In this document: piece by piece, positions 10,800 to 24,169 of the stretch
Numbering within the stretch: position 1 is the stretch's first letter
Layout: every line of letters begins with the position of its first letter
DNA from: Tolypeutes matacus
Lineage: Eukaryota > Chordata > Mammalia > Cingulata > Chlamyphoridae
Reading direction: 5' to 3'
DNA length: 64,000 nucleotides
Assembly (NCBI GenBank): GCA_026826555.1
Contig: JAKSZT010054324.1
Span: forward strand, 1,466,694-1,530,693
Notes under the pieces: model-generated
The model's database searches: none
Told to the model about the DNA's origin: nothing
The model's input: the letters and a program-made list of their open reading frames with translations, nothing else
Translations under genes and position numbers: made by a program

Positions 10800-13425
10800 C
10801 ATCTTGAGTTATTGATGTAATATTAAAAAACATTTTGTGTATTAGTGACTATTATATTCTAGAAAAGTTTTATGTAAAATTCTTGCTTCTCTTTAAGTTT
10901 TCTGTGTAACCAATGCAAGTTATTTTCCAGAAAATCATATTAATTTGAACATTCAATTTCCCAGAACATTTCAGCTAAGATATTCTTAAACTTGAATAAG
11001 CACAAGACCTTGCAAATATATACCAACCCTGGAAACCTTTCCGAGGTTGTTTCTCCTTTCTTGTAAGCCTTCTTGGTGAAATAGGTCAGACATACCAGAG
11101 TCCAAAGATTTGAACAGGTTGCTAAGTGGCTAAGCACACAATTTACTTTAAGTGACTTTAAATCTGTGTAAAATATACCTTTCATGATGAAGATTTCTTA
11201 ACTGGCTTGCTTTATTAATCTCCCTCTGACATTTTCTATTTCACAGCAATGACAACCTGCTGACTAAAACCATAATTATCATTGCTACATTCATGCAGAC
11301 ACTGGAGAGAGGAACACATTAGGATGGTTCTGCAAGAGGAGGAAAAAGTCTTGTTTCCAGGCTTTTGCATTAGCTATTTGGAGTCAAAAAAAAAAAAAAA
11401 AAAAAAAGAGATGTTTTGATTATTTAACTCTAAGTCCATTTAAGATAATTACAAAGTTAACAGGCATATGAAGACCTGACTGGAATCATCCTCTACTTGT
11501 TTGTGCCCAAATCTCATACAAGTAATGTGCAAACTGACAATGGGGTCCAAGGTCCCCATACAAGCTGTCATAGTATCCTTCCTATGCTTAAATCAGGGCA
11601 GTTTTTAATTATTTTAAAAGTCTAGTTACTACTCTTGGCTTCAATAAAATGTTGGCACCTTGAAGGAAGAGAAGATGTTTGATTGATCTAACCTCAGTGC
11701 TTACCACAAACGGCATGTTACTGCGGACCAAAAATTTTAGTACTGAACTGATCAGACATATTTTAGTTTGCAGAGGCAAATTTTAAATACATCTTCAAAT
11801 CATAATTCTTAAAAACTTGGAATAATGTGAGTACACTTACATGTACATTATCACAGAATATGTTTTGAGTAATTCTGCTTTGACTCAAAACAAGTATCAA
11901 TACATTCTTTTCAAGCTACTCTAATTTATAACATAATCCCATACTTGGACACTGGGGTTGGCATTATAGCAAAATGACTGAAGTCTTCTAAGGAAAAACT
12001 AAAACACTCCTTTGAAAACTATAAAAAATAGTGAAAAACTGAAAACTCATGAAAAATTCCAGAAAGAAATAATTTTATTTCAATGCAAAGATTATTTATG
12101 TGAAACCAGGTATGTGGACTTCTTGTCCGAAGCAATGCTATGAATTACATAACACAGCTTCCTATATAATAGTAACAAACAGGACATCTTCCAAGGTGAA
12201 AATTACTTAGGAAGGAAAATGTCTAGAAATATCGTGCAGGATAGACCAAAATAGGACTGATGAGTCAGGCTTGCATTTATATTGTATCTTTACAAAAAAG
12301 AAAAGAATAATTTTGAGGTAATTATGCAGACAATTCGTTAAAAAAAATAAGAAGAAGAATCTTCTGGTCATAAAAATGGAGATTTAGACTGCTTTATTTT
12401 TGAACTGGGTTTATTTTCAATCAATACCTTGTGTAACCTGCATGAACTATATAAGTGTTCTGTCTTCTAGCACTCTTAATTATTACAGACACAGATTTAA
12501 AAAATGAATCCTAAGGTTGAATTCTAGTTTCAGGGTAGTCAAAGGATAATGAAGAGTGCCATTGATGCTCTATATCTGCTTCCTAATATAGTTATTCCTT
12601 CAATTATGCAATACATTTTTATTAAATACTCATTATATGCAAGAGGTTGAGAAACATGATTTATGCAGTTGAAGTAAAAAATAACATCAGCTTAATAGGC
12701 TAATGTTTAATCCTGAACTTGCTGTGTATTGTTATTTTGGTGGATGTAAGTTGAATCCCATTGGTCTCCTCAGGAAAATCTTGAGGTCACAATAGATATT
12801 GAGTTATTGGACAAGGAGATAAAAAAATCCCATAGAAGTACAGAAACACAAAATTGACCAAACAGAGGAAAAACGGAAAAAGCTCATATCTGTAATTAAA
12901 GGCTCGGAAACTATACAACATGTATCTTAAAATAGAGTGAGACTAAAGATTTCTTCCTTCAACTTTGAACAACTTTCTTACCAGGGCTACACTGAAGCCT
13001 TGAAGTCGATTGTGGAAACACAGTACTGGCTTATACTTTTGAAATATTCATGCAAGATTAGTTTATATTATTCCCACACTATTCCTAAATGCTGATAAGT
13101 CTTTGAGAAAATTATCTAAATGTGCTGTTTTTCAGTTTCCTTATAGTTAATAAGAAGATACTTATATTTGTTTTATTTAATTTTTATATTGAATTTATAA
13201 CAAAAAATAAAGATCATATATGATTCTTGGTATATATTACACACTTATTAAATCTGTATTCTCTTAAAGAGTCACATGATATATGAAAAATTCCTTCACA
13301 TATTTAAATTTATAAACTAGTACCTTTTGATTAGAGTCCTCTGAAAGTACAACTCAGTTATTACTCTCTGTCAAAATTCTGTTTTTTAGTGTTCACTTTT
13401 CACAAAAGCCATAGTATTCAAAAAT
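10800..13425. other. Unassigned AT-rich DNA
   Basis: About 2.6 kb with no recognisable gene. A pure run of 22 A lies at 11386-11407; the upstream 100-150 bp does not match a SINE or L1 end that I know, so whether it is a retroposon tail is unclear. Confidence 0.4.
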
Positions 13426-13429
13426 TTGG

Positions 13430-13625
13430 GGATGGAAAAATACCAAATTGTTTTTTAATTTAACCCTACCATTTTACTAGGTAAGGAAAAGAAGAACAAA
13501 ATGGTTTGAGTGACTTGACCCATGTCACTGAGTCAGTTAGTGTCAGAGCCAGGACTTGAATCTAGTCCACGTGATTCTAAATTCATCCGCTTTACTTTAT
13601 AGTATGTGGTCATTTTTATTGGTGA
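13430..13625 (-). mobile_element. MIR SINE (reverse orientation)
   Basis: The core 'gacttgacccatgtcactga' (13512-13531) followed by 'agtgtcagagccaggacttg' parallels the MIR reverse-complement phrase for an ancient tRNA-derived SINE. Divergence is high, as expected for an element that predates placental mammals. Confidence 0.7.
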
Positions 13626-13629
13626 AACC

Positions 13630-14292
13630 ACTGTCTAAAGTAGGATATTTGGGAGCTTCTGTTCTCAATAACTCTTTCATGTGTCAATAACACATATTCC
13701 ATTGTGTCAGAACATGCTGAATCAATGCACTAGTTATAACTGAATTTCACCAAGGAGAAATGACTAGAAATGAATGTAAAAATATTCTAGAGTTTTCCAT
13801 GAAGACATTTATGAGTGATGTTATACAACTTTAATTCTTATGTAGTACTTTAAATCAGATGAGATTGTGGTTAGGGTTATGACTTTTTACTATATCTATT
13901 AAAAGAAGAAAACTAAATAATATGTAAAAAAATTCCTTGTGACTATATATCATTGAAATCCTTAGTTGATTTTATCTGTTTATACAGCAGAAATCTTCTA
14001 TGGGAGACCACAAAGGTCTTTCAGACTCTGAAAATCTTATCCAGCGATAAAGGACTGAGAAAATCACCAAGCAGCATCATTCAGTTTTTCAATAGCTCTT
14101 ACTGTTCAACATTGAGCAAAGTAAGTTTCTTCATAAACCCTGTGCATCAATCTCAGTTAAACTCATAAATGGGACACATTTTAACATCCTTGTTTTACTT
14201 AAAATGCACTCAAGTACATACACACACTTCTTTTTATCCACTCACTGGCATCAATCCTCGAAAATTCCAAACCTTGTTGTTGACTTTGCTCT
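13630..14292. other. Unassigned DNA
   Basis: No gene or known repeat seen. The frame 13953-14168 has no recognisable domain and unremarkable codon use. Confidence 0.4.
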
Positions 14293-14480
14293 TTATTTTA
14301 TTTTTTTTTAAAGATTTTATTTATTTATTCATTTATCCCCCCCTTGCTGCTTGTGCTCGCTGGGTCAGCTAACCACGCCGTGCGGGCGGGCTTGCCTTCA
14401 CCAGAAGGCCCCGGGAACCGAACCCGGGACCTCCCATATGGTAAACGGGAGCCCTACTGATTGAGCCACAGCCGCTTCCC
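14293..14480 (-). mobile_element. Young tRNA-derived SINE (type I)
   Basis: On the minus strand: GGGAAGCGGCTGTGGCTCAA at the 5' end with the A box, then the B box GGTTCGGTTCC near 14415-14425, then a GC-rich middle ('aaggcaagcccgcccgcacg'), and an AAATAAATAAATAAAATCTT-type tail. It is nearly identical in layout to the copy at 57139-57330, so both are recent. It would be transcribed by RNA polymerase III and moved by L1. It is the source of the small open frame over 14169-14372. Confidence 0.9.
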
Positions 14481-16150
14481 CAGATATCATCTTATATTGA
14501 TATGTTGTATGCATCCATTTCCTAAAAATTTTAGCAGTTTGCACATAGAAAAATTTTCTTTATGTCTGATAGCACTGTCCAGCAATGCTTTCATCAATTC
14601 CCATGGAGTCTTCATTATCCATCCTTTATTGGATGTCCAGAACTGAAAGAAAGCATCTTCCCCAAATTCCTACTGAAACGCCTCGGGCATCTTTGCCCCT
14701 TGTTTTCTCTATCAGCTATCCTCATGTACTCAGATTTTACCCTTGCTTTCACACATCCTGTTCTGATACTTCCTCCTGAAACTAGTTGGATAATTGTTAT
14801 TTCTACCTTCTATTCTCTGTTCTTCCAGTGCTGAGATTCTGCCTTGTGCCTTTGAAGTAGACAGCCTTTTAGACTCAGAAATCTATACATGGATTTCAAC
14901 TAAGTCTCTATTTGCAACTGATCTTGGACTGTTGCCCTCCTCTGGGCCAGCAATTTAGTCCCATTTCCTGAATTCTTAATGTGGTATGTGTGTGTGTTTG
15001 TGCACATGCATGAGTTGTGCAAAGAACACCAGACTAGAACTAATAAATAGATTAAGATGGAGATTGACTTTTGTGACAACCAAACCTTAGTTCCCTCCTC
15101 GGGGTTGAAAAACTAGAGAAGCTCACGGTTTTTTTTTTTGTTTCTCTGTTCTCCTAAACAAAATGAACATCAGAGGCAGCTATAGGTTTGATTTCAGGAA
15201 TGTGTGGAAAGAATAGGCCCAGCTCCAGTTTTCCAAAACTATAAAAACTACGGCAGAGTGATAAGGAGACCTTCCCTGATCCATTTTTAAGATGCCTTGC
15301 CAACTGTAACTGCTACCTTTGCAATTTGCAAAGTCACTTACAGGAGACTTCTCAATTGCTGCAATGTATATGTACCAACGACTTTAAAACTATGAGGACA
15401 GAATCTATGATGACCCTCATTGCTAATTTTCCTTTTTTTGTCTAGTGATCTTGACTAGTTGACTAAGATAGAGCTTCTTTTCTTGGTTTACTCATGCAAC
15501 AAACATTTATCAAATGTGTAGAAATTGTGGGTGTTAAACATATAACACTTTTGTATGAAGCTTCCAGGAATTTTTAATCTGATTGTGCATTTGATATCCA
15601 CATATGAAAAATTAAATAATAGAGTAAGGCAATTATATGCCAGATGTCACAAGGCAGTATGTGATTAAGCCTCCAATTAAGGCAAAATGCTGGTTAGGCT
15701 TCTTAATTGCTACAAAAGTACACCAACCTCTCAGTGCACTCCCTGTCATGATTTTGCCCCTAGTAATCCAAGTATAAGAACTACAGGTCTTGTCATAGAA
15801 TCTAGTTGTTTATTCTTATCATCAGTTTAGCTTAGAGAAATTGTATTTAAAGTGAATGTTGAAATATATATTCCATCCATTTCTGTTAGCTATTCCTATG
15901 GTCTACATATTTTCAGGACAGCCCACTAGACTTTACTTGGTGTGCTCAAAGAACCATGTTCCTAGAGTGAGAGTTTACTGTTTACTGTTAAGACTTAGTC
16001 TTTATTCGAGAGCACTTTAAGAAGCAGCCATGCCAATCTCACTATTGTATCAGCTGTAGGATGTTATTCAGGAATCTGTTCATGATATTCCTTTGTTCCC
16101 TCTTTAAGGAGTGCCACAAATGAAAAGTATTTTAGAGACTAGTGCCAGAA
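14481..16150. other. Unassigned DNA
   Basis: No gene recognised. Overlapping small frames near 14461-14834 are in all three phases and look like chance. A TG run sits at 14985-15000. Nothing else stands out. Confidence 0.4.
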
Positions 16151-16157
16151 AAATGCC

Positions 16158-17131
16158 TACTCATTCTTCAATATTGAGGATTTGGGGATGGTGAAGCCCA
16201 CTCTGTTTCTGATTGAGAGGGGGCTTAGAACTTATGGGGCAGATGGATGGAAATGTCTTGCTTGCAGTTGTGGATAATCTCTGTTTTGGGGGATGGGCGT
16301 TGTCCATCACCATCCTTTTGTTAGTTGTCCTGGGCCAGTCCAATGAATTGGAGATTAGGTGTTGCAACTCTGCTGAGATTCAGGGCTCAACTGGCATATG
16401 AACAGATCAAAGATTTAAGTCTCTGGGACTTGTATTTAATGAGTATAGTAATAATTACAGGTTCAAATAAAAGAGGCAGAAAAGCCATATGTAGGGAAAT
16501 TATAAACGAGTCTAACTCTATTATATTGGGGAGCATAAATTCCAAAGTAAGCCCCACTCCCACTGACAGGGTGCCCGAATTCCTGAGACTGTCTGCCCTG
16601 CCCATAGGCCCATAGTGTCTACATGTCTCTAGAGCCGTCAGGAGCCCAGCTGTTTTAGGCACTGTTTACTTGGCAGTCAATGAGATCCTGCTGACATGTG
16701 CATAAGGAGGAATGCAAATGTGGACTAAAGTAGACTTGTTATTATTCTAGCAATGGAAGAACTTGTATCATATATCTAAAGGCAGTGACCACCAGAGGTC
16801 CTAAGGGGAGGGGGAGGGAAGAATAGGTATAACCCGGGGCATTTTTGGGACATTGGAATTGTCCTGCATGACATTGCAATGATGGATACAGGCCAATATA
16901 CATTTTGTCAAAACCTATAAAATTGTGTGGTGCAAAGTGTAAACTATAATGTAAACTATAGACTATAGTTAGTAGCAATGCTTCAATATGTTTTCATCAA
17001 TTAACAAATGTGCCACGCTAATGAAAGAGGTTAATGGGGGAAAATTTGGGCGGGAGAGGGAGTGTGGTATATGGTATATATTTTTGATGTAACATTTATG
17101 TAATCTAAACCTTGTTTAAAAAAAAAATAAA
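16158..17131 (+). mobile_element. Xenarthran-type L1 3' end with 5' inversion
   Basis: The segment 16716-17131 is a plus-strand L1 3'UTR ending with 'gtaatctaaaccttgttt' and an A-rich tail. The segment 16158-16715 is the preceding part of the same 3'UTR in reverse. Its minus strand reads from '...ttatgcacatgtcagcagga' down to '...cctcaatattgaagaatgag', exactly where the plus part resumes at 'gtggactaaagtagac'. This is the expected structure of twin priming. No clear TSD was found. Confidence 0.85.
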
Positions 17132-17139
17132 AAAAGAAT

Positions 17140-19655
17140 TCACATTTTAAAAATCCTTACTTTCACTGAGAATCAGGTGAATTTCTTTCTTTTCAATACT
17201 TAGAATAATATGACTCTCTTTCCCTGTATTTGTTCCTGTAGGAAGTAACAAATTTGAAGCTTAAATCAGTAAGCATGTTTTCTCAAATTTTATCTGAAAT
17301 GAAGGATGGTAAAAAGGAAAGATTTAAGGGAGGAAGGGAAAAAGGAAAGAACATATCTGGTATTAGGTCGATTTCACTTTCTGGCTATTGTTACTTACCT
17401 CTGACCTATTGCTCAAAATTTATTTTGGAAATACTTCTTTGCTTCTATATTGACATTCTTCTTTGGTAAAGGCGTTTTTTAAGAATTGGACTCTAGTCCA
17501 GGCTATTGTTCCTTTGAATAGTAGTTACTTCGTTTTATGTCTTGTACCTGATTTACAAACTAATTATAAAAACTTAATTTGGAATAGGTATTCAAGACCC
17601 AACATAATTTCTACTTAATTAAGATTGGCATGGAAACCTCGGTAAGGATGATCATATAGATGGGTTATTATCAGTGGCTCCGTCTCAGAATGATCAATAG
17701 GACATATGGTGAATAATCACAGAACTAGGAAGAATACAAGGTAGTGACTGGTTAGAGTACTCTCTTCCCCAGCAACATCAAAGTGATTTAAATATCACAA
17801 AATAGATAATGTTATAGTTTTCTTTAGAAAAATGTTTCATTCTCATATTTTTAAAGAGTTTGTTTAGCACTAAGGAAAAGAAAGTGCACAGACACTTACT
17901 GGATGCCTGAAAGTGATCAGGCCCTGGATGCAAATATTTCTTGTTACAGGTAGTGAGGTAGGTAGTGTTTTCCTCAGTTTTCTCAGGGTCACACAATAAT
18001 GGCATGACAAAGACAAAATTCACCCTCCGGATTTTACTGACTCAAAATGCATTCTCTTTCCTTCCTTATGTCCTGCTTTCCTGTTATTGAACATTTTTAT
18101 GGAGTTTTACCTCTTAGTGGAGATATTAGATAATTTCTTCCCTCATTGACTCATTATTTCAAGGGAAAAAAAAAAAAAACTAAAGTTGCTCCAATCATTG
18201 ATTCATTTTTTCTTTCAAAAAGGAACTTTTGGGTGCCTATTAGGTTTTATATACTGTGCTTCCTTACTTAGATGCTGGGAATACAAAATGAACAAGCTTG
18301 TTTCATCATGGAGATATTAGTCACAGCAGTTGGCCTAATTCAAACTTGAGTGATTCCATTTTCACATGCTTCAATCTTTCTTCTCAGGAAGGGAAGTGAT
18401 TAAACATGACAATTTCATTTTCACTTTGTGCAGCTAAGCTGCTATTGTGCACCCTCCTAGAGATGAATCTACTTCAGAGAAGATGAACTGATGTTAGTAC
18501 TTTGTAGGTGTTCAAATATTAAACAACAATTTATACACCACTTCAGGATTAAGATGGGGACTTGGAGCTTTGCTGGGTTCTCAGGAATTCATACATAAAA
18601 GAATCAGTGCCATCAGATAGACTACTGATTAAAGCAAATGTAAAGTTCCAAAATGCTTTCTACTTCCAAAGCATATCAAAATCTAACTTTATTTCTGACT
18701 GTTCTATAGATATTTAGGTAAACTCATCAGCTTATGATTTTAATTACTGTGTTGTATCTTGGGTGGTCTCAGGAGAATAGCTTTATCAAAATATGTAAAA
18801 TATATATATATATTTCACATTTTTTAAAAATGGCAGGATCAATGACCTCATGCATTCTTGAAGATTGTCTTCTGCTTTTCTGAAGAGGTAGTTATACAGA
18901 ACCCAAAATTCTAGTTCTAGATGCATAGGCATACAGCATCAGATTCTGAAATTTATGGCACTGGTAAAATGAATAGTTGCTTGGAGCAGCATTGTGGAAA
19001 ATATTCATTCAAACTGAGGGTCACAATACATATCTTCCAAGACGTAAAACTGCATATTTAAGCTAAATTGTGATTCAACTTCAATAAATAAATCAAAGAA
19101 TTTCATGAATAGTTTTGTTAAAATTCAAGGAAAGAAGATGATGCAGTGTAAATATCTTTTTACATTTTTATGAATCACCACATAACAACAGACAGGACAG
19201 TTAGATAGCAAAACCAACAATCCATGGGTAGTATTTACCAAATAAATAAAGATAAGTGACAAATTATCCACACAAATCTTAAAATACAAATAGGTTTGAG
19301 ACAAAGTATCAAATCTATGTGACCTGTGTGTTATTTATGGTTGTGTGGAATACATCAAAAGGAAGCAACAGGCCACTTGAAAACCCAGAGAACAGAAGAA
19401 TATGAAAAAGCCAACAGTTATTTTTGGAAAGCACAGCAGACCAATTTGAGAAGATTGACTGAAACTCATATGGGTTTTTTCCCACTGTATTCCTCAGAAC
19501 ATGCCAGATGCCTATATAAAGTTTAATTGGACTGGAAAAACCAGGTCCCTGTGAAATAAAAAATGACCTTCAAAATCTCAGTGGCTTAAAACACTAAATG
19601 TTTATTTCTTGCTTATGTAAATGTTGGCTGCATGTTTGCTCCTGCTCAACAACAT
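17140..19655. other. Unassigned DNA with one L2-like scrap
   Basis: About 2.5 kb with no gene. 18195-18310 ('gggtgcctattaggttttat ... gatgctgggaatacaaaatg') resembles an L2 3' end on the plus strand. A TA run lies at 18801-18812. Other frames, for example 17778-18023 minus and 19326-19526 plus, have no domain. Confidence 0.4.
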
Positions 19656-19660
19656 ATCTT

Positions 19661-19915
19661 CATTTTTTAAAAACAAATCAATTTTGTTGGTACATATTAA
19701 TAAAGCACACAATCCACCCAAAGTGTACAGTTATTGGTATTTGGTATAATCACATGCTTGTACATTCATCACTTCAATATCAATTAAAGCATTTTCATTA
19801 TTTCAATAATAATAATAATAAACAAACAAACAAACAAGAAAATTACTCACCTCTCAATCTATGTTTCCCCTGCTATACATAGCCGCTATTTCTGGCTATT
19901 GCATAATTATTTATT
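19661..19915 (-). mobile_element. 5'-truncated L1 3' end
   Basis: It begins with a T-rich tail and 'aatcaattttgttggtacat' (19676-19695), a minus-strand L1 3'UTR terminal phrase that recurs at 42391. An AAT then AAAC microsatellite (19806-19838) lies inside it. It abuts the next L1 3' end. Confidence 0.7.
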
Positions 19916-19919
19916 TGTT

Positions 19920-21366
19920 TATCAAGCAGTTTTATTGAGATATGTTCACATGCCGGATGATCTATGCAAAGTGTATAATCAATGGCTTTTAGTATAATCA
20001 CAATGTTGTACATTCATTATCTCAAAAATTTTAGAAGAATTCCATTACTCCAAAAAGAAAGACTCCACACCTCTTAACATGCCTTCCTCAGTCCTACATA
20101 ACCACTAATCTAATTTCATCTTTATAAATTGATTTATGTTTACATTTTTTATAAATGGAATCATACAATATGTAGTACTCTGTGTCTGGTCTCCTTCACT
20201 TAGTATGCTGTTGGTTTTTTCAATCTGATATTAATATTTTGTAGTGTTAGCTTACATTTGTTCAGCTTCAAAAAAACCAGTCTTATATATGCAGTTTTAC
20301 CCATATTCATATTTTGCATAATATATTTATATTTCACATAATATATTTTGTTCATAATAGGGCAATTATACAGTACTTGTCTTTTTGTGGTTGGCTTGCT
20401 TCACTCAGCATAACATCCTCCAGGTTCATCCATGTTGTCATGTCTCACGACTTCCTTTCTTCTTAATGCTGCATACTATATTCCATTGTGTATATACTCC
20501 ACAATTTGTTTATCCATTAATCAGTTGATGAACACCTGGGTTATTTCCAACTTTTGAGTATTGTGGATAACGCTGCTATAAACATCGGTGTACAGATATC
20601 TATTTGTGTCACTGCTCTCAGTTCTTGTGAGTGTATACCTATCAATGGTATTGCTGGGTCCCATGGCAAGTCTATATTAAATGGCCAAACAGTCTTCCAC
20701 AGTGGCTGAACCATTCTACATACCCACCGAAAGTGAATAAACTTTCCTATCTCTCCACATCCTCTCCAACATTTGCAGTTTTCTGACTTTTTAATAACAG
20801 CCAGTCTAATAGGTGTGAAATGATATCTCATTGTAGTTTTGATTTACATTTCCCTAATCGCTAATAATGTTGAACATTTTTTCATGTGTTGCTTTGCCTT
20901 TTGTATTTCTTCTTTGAACAGAGTCTTTTCAAGTCTTTTGCCCATTTTTTTAATTGGATAGTTTCTCTTTTTATTGTTAAGTTGTATGATCTTCTTATAT
21001 ATCATGGATATTAGCACATATCAGATATGTGATAGCCAAATATTTTCTCCCATTCTCTTTTGCTGAAGTCCTTTGAGGTGCAAAAATGTTGACTTTTGAG
21101 GAGGCCCCATTTATCTATTTTTTCTTTTGTTGCCCGTGCTTTGGGTATAAGGCTTAAGAAACTACTGCTTACCACAAGACCTTGAAGATATTTTCCTAAA
21201 TATTCTTCTAGGAGTTTTATGGTTGTTGTTTATATATTTAGGTCCTTGTTCCACTTTGAGTTAATTTTTGTATAAGGTGTGAGATAGGGGTCCTCTTTCT
21301 TTCTTTTAGATATGGCTATCCAGTTCTCCCAGCACCATTTTTTGAATAGACTGTTCTGGCCCAGCT
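19920..21366 (-). mobile_element. 5'-truncated L1, ORF2 C-terminus and 3'UTR
   Basis: The plus strand shows the well-known reverse L1 phrases 'cactcagcataacatcctcc' (20402-20421), 'ttccattgtgtatatactcc', 'tattgctgggtcccatggca', 'ccacagtggctgaaccattc' and 'agcaccattttttgaataga'. It therefore holds the 3' third of ORF2 and the 3'UTR. A 96-codon minus-strand frame (20541-20831) is a remnant of the ORF2 C-terminal domain. Moderately old; no intact protein. Confidence 0.9.
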
Positions 21367-21369
21367 GGG

Positions 21370-22620
21370 TGGGCTTGGAGTTGAAGGGTGAAGGAGCATC
21401 TCCTATCTAAAACATACCAATTTTGTAACAACATACAAAGTGTGGCAGTGGAATCATTTGATGTCTCATAAAACTTCTGCTCAGGAGAGGCACTTGTTAA
21501 TTCTACCCACATTACATTGGCCAAATCAAATCACATGAACAGTCCTGGTAGTGGAACAGGAATTAAAAATCCTACTATGGGGCAAATGTCACAAGGGGAC
21601 AAAGGGTAGAGATATAAGTTCCTATCACGAAGAAGTTTAGTGAATAATTAGGGAAATAGTGCTTCCTACCACAGATATGTAGGTGATGGCAGTGAAATCA
21701 TTTTAACATGAACCCACATTTCTTAAAAATGTGCTTAATGACTCTAAATTAAATATACAGTACTGTGCTTTTATCTTTAAACAAAAATGTCTGAAGAGAC
21801 GCTTAATTTGAATTTTAATATCTTATTATCTCATTTCCATCTTTAATTAGGAAGAAGAAATATGAGGGAGAAAATTGCATCAGGAAATGTGCAATTATCC
21901 AACAAGTCAACGTAAAATCTGGATTGGAAGATGACCTCTATCCCATTACTTCATGGTGCCGCTGTAGGAAAATAGTGGCATGCCATAGACAGTTGCTTAA
22001 ATGTTTCCAAATAGGTAGTTGTTCTCTTAGTGAAATTTTGCCAATTGGTTACTAGAATAATTTTATAATATTCATCCTGCTGAAAATTTACATTCTATGC
22101 AATATTCTTGGCCATTCTAAATGATTCTATCACATTAACTGTACATTGTTAAATCACTATGTGTGACTTTGGAGCAAAAGTCAGCTTCTTCTCTGGGTGC
22201 ACACACATACCATATAATTAGTTTCAGTAACATGATTGCAAAGACACTCCCCATGTTAAGGTTTGAAACTTCAGACAGAAAAATCATTTGACTGAGTTCT
22301 TGGAACTGTTTTCTAACTGATGATGTGCAACAATGGGTAAATTATATAAAAATTGTTCTTCAACTCCAGTAATCCTTCACATCCTTCCCTTAAGTATTTA
22401 AAAAAACTTTAAGGAGGTTTACAGATTAACTGGAAGGAATTTAGCAAATTACAGGAGTAAGACAAAGTAAAGGATTATCCAGATATCTCATTAGTCCCCA
22501 TAACAAAGCATACCAATAAATTTCCTGATATTTTATTATAGAGATTGCCTGTGCATCCAAAGTTATAAAACCCATTGATTTATGATCTTGGTGTAGAAGA
22601 ATGTTTGAATGGTGAAAACA
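21370..22620. other. Unassigned DNA
   Basis: No gene or clear repeat recognised in about 1.25 kb. The minus-strand frame 21306-21524 straddles the L1 edge and is not a gene. Confidence 0.4.
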
Positions 22621-22623
22621 AGT

Positions 22624-22882
22624 TGGAAAGATAATTTTTTTTTTTTTTTTTTAGGTACCAGAGCCAGGGATTGAACCCGGGACCTTGTATGTGGGAAGCC
22701 TGCGCTTGCTCAACCCCTGAGCCACATCGGCTCCCCTAAGTTGTTTTTTTTCGTTTGTTTGCTTGTTGTTTGTTTTTGTTTTTGTTTTAGTAGGCACTGG
22801 GGACCAAACCCTGGAACTCCCATGTGGGAAGCAGGCACTCAAATGCTTGAGCAACCTCCACTCTCTGGAAAGATAATTTTTT
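22624..22882. repeat. Target-site duplication around the dimeric SINE
   Basis: TGGAAAGATAATTTTTT occurs at 22624-22640 and again at 22866-22882. The two copies flank both SINE units together. Confidence 0.8.
22638..22868 (-). mobile_element. Two tRNA-derived SINE units in one insertion
   Basis: Unit one (22638-22737) reads on the minus strand from GGGGAGCCGATGTGGCTCAG (A box) through the B box GGGTTCAATCC to an A-tail. Unit two (22738-22868) has a matching but more diverged body ('ccaaaccctggaactcccat' on the plus strand is its B-box side) and a long A/C-rich tail (plus strand 22741-22789). The pair lies inside a single TSD. Either the younger unit landed in the tail of the older one, or the pair moved as a dimer. 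Confidence 0.85.
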
Positions 22883-23149
22883 ATTCAAACTTTATTTCAA
22901 ATTCAAAAAATAAAATAACAGACAAAAGACAGCTCAACAAGTTATGGAAGCATTACTCCAAGAAAATTCTGACCAGGCACTTTTGTCTCATCTAATCCCA
23001 ACAACTAACTTAATTGTTCCTGCAGTGTTCAGAAAATACCCACATGAACACAGATTAGTTAAATGACATAGTCAAGGTCTCTGTAAATGAAAAAAATGAA
23101 GAAGAGGAAAAAAATGCTTAATCATTTTCATATCCCACAAAACAAACCC

Positions 23150-23840
23150 CATATTCTTTTCTTTACCTTCAGCATCAATATAGTGCTTTCTTTACTTTTG
23201 GTACAAAAATATTACAATATTATTAGCAAGAGTCTATAAACTATATTAGTTATACTTTCCCTATGTATTACCACATTCTTAACACCTTGCAGTATATTTC
23301 TGTATTTATATTATTAATCACAATTGTCATTGACTGCCAAAATAACTGTTAAACATTCCCTATGTATCCTCCAGCTGTCTTCCAACTAACATTAACCTCC
23401 CTAGACTACTCATTTCAGCCACAATCACATCTATAAGACAACAGTATTTGTTACACTCACTATAATGTACTACCATCAACTCCATCCATTACCACATATT
23501 TACAATTGACCTTATTAAACATTTTACATATATCCAGCATCAGCTCCCCTTTCTCAACCTACATTCCATCAAAATCCATGGTCTAACTCCATATGTCTAC
23601 TCATTTTATTTAGTTCACATCAGTGAGACCATATATTTGTCCTTTTGTGTCTGACTTATTTCACTAATGTCCTTAAGGTTCTTCAGTGTTGTCATATGAC
23701 TCCCCAAATATCTGTTTGTGTCCTTGTTTTCTGTTCTTCTGAATGTATTCCTAGGAACAGGATTGCCAGATCATATGGCAGCTTTATATTTAGTTTCCTG
23801 GGGAACCACCAAATCATTTTCCACAGGACTGTTATTTTCT
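23150..23840 (-). mobile_element. 5'-truncated L1 3' end
   Basis: The plus strand holds 3'UTR phrases of the L1 lineage seen elsewhere here ('gtctataaactatattagtt', 'actaccatcaactccatcca', 'ttaaacattttacatatatc') and then ORF2-end phrases ('tgaatgtattcctaggaaca', 'gccagatcatatggcag'). The A-tail side probably extends left to about 22890 but is too worn to place. Confidence 0.75.
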
Positions 23841-23879
23841 AGGTCACCACTGAGATGTTGAGTAGGGATGGAAATGGAG

Positions 23880-24160
23880 AAAGATCAGGTGCGACAAAGC
23901 ACACCAATTGTCAAGAGTCAGCCATTTTTCTTGAATAAGCACTCGCAGCATTGCTGCAAGCATTTTTGTTAGTTTCCAGAGTTCTGAAAAAAGTTGATTT
24001 GGGCACAGATTTTTCACTGCTTTTATAAAATGGCAGACTTAGCATTCCCTTTTTCTCCATTTTCATTGATATTTCTTGTTCTTTTTTATATCTTCTATTT
24101 CTTTGCCATGATTTTCTTTTTCATGTCTGAGACTTTCTACTTTTTCTTTTTTTTCAAGTG
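23880..24160 (-). mobile_element. Probable old L1 fragment
   Basis: The stretch near 23940-24000, with 'agcattgctgcaagcatttt', resembles the reverse of an old L1 5'UTR. Weak by-eye match only. Confidence 0.35.
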
Positions 24161-24169
24161 TGCATAACT

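Noticed and set aside
11386..11407. A22 run as a processed pseudogene tail
   Set aside because: No recognisable transcript upstream and no TSD found.
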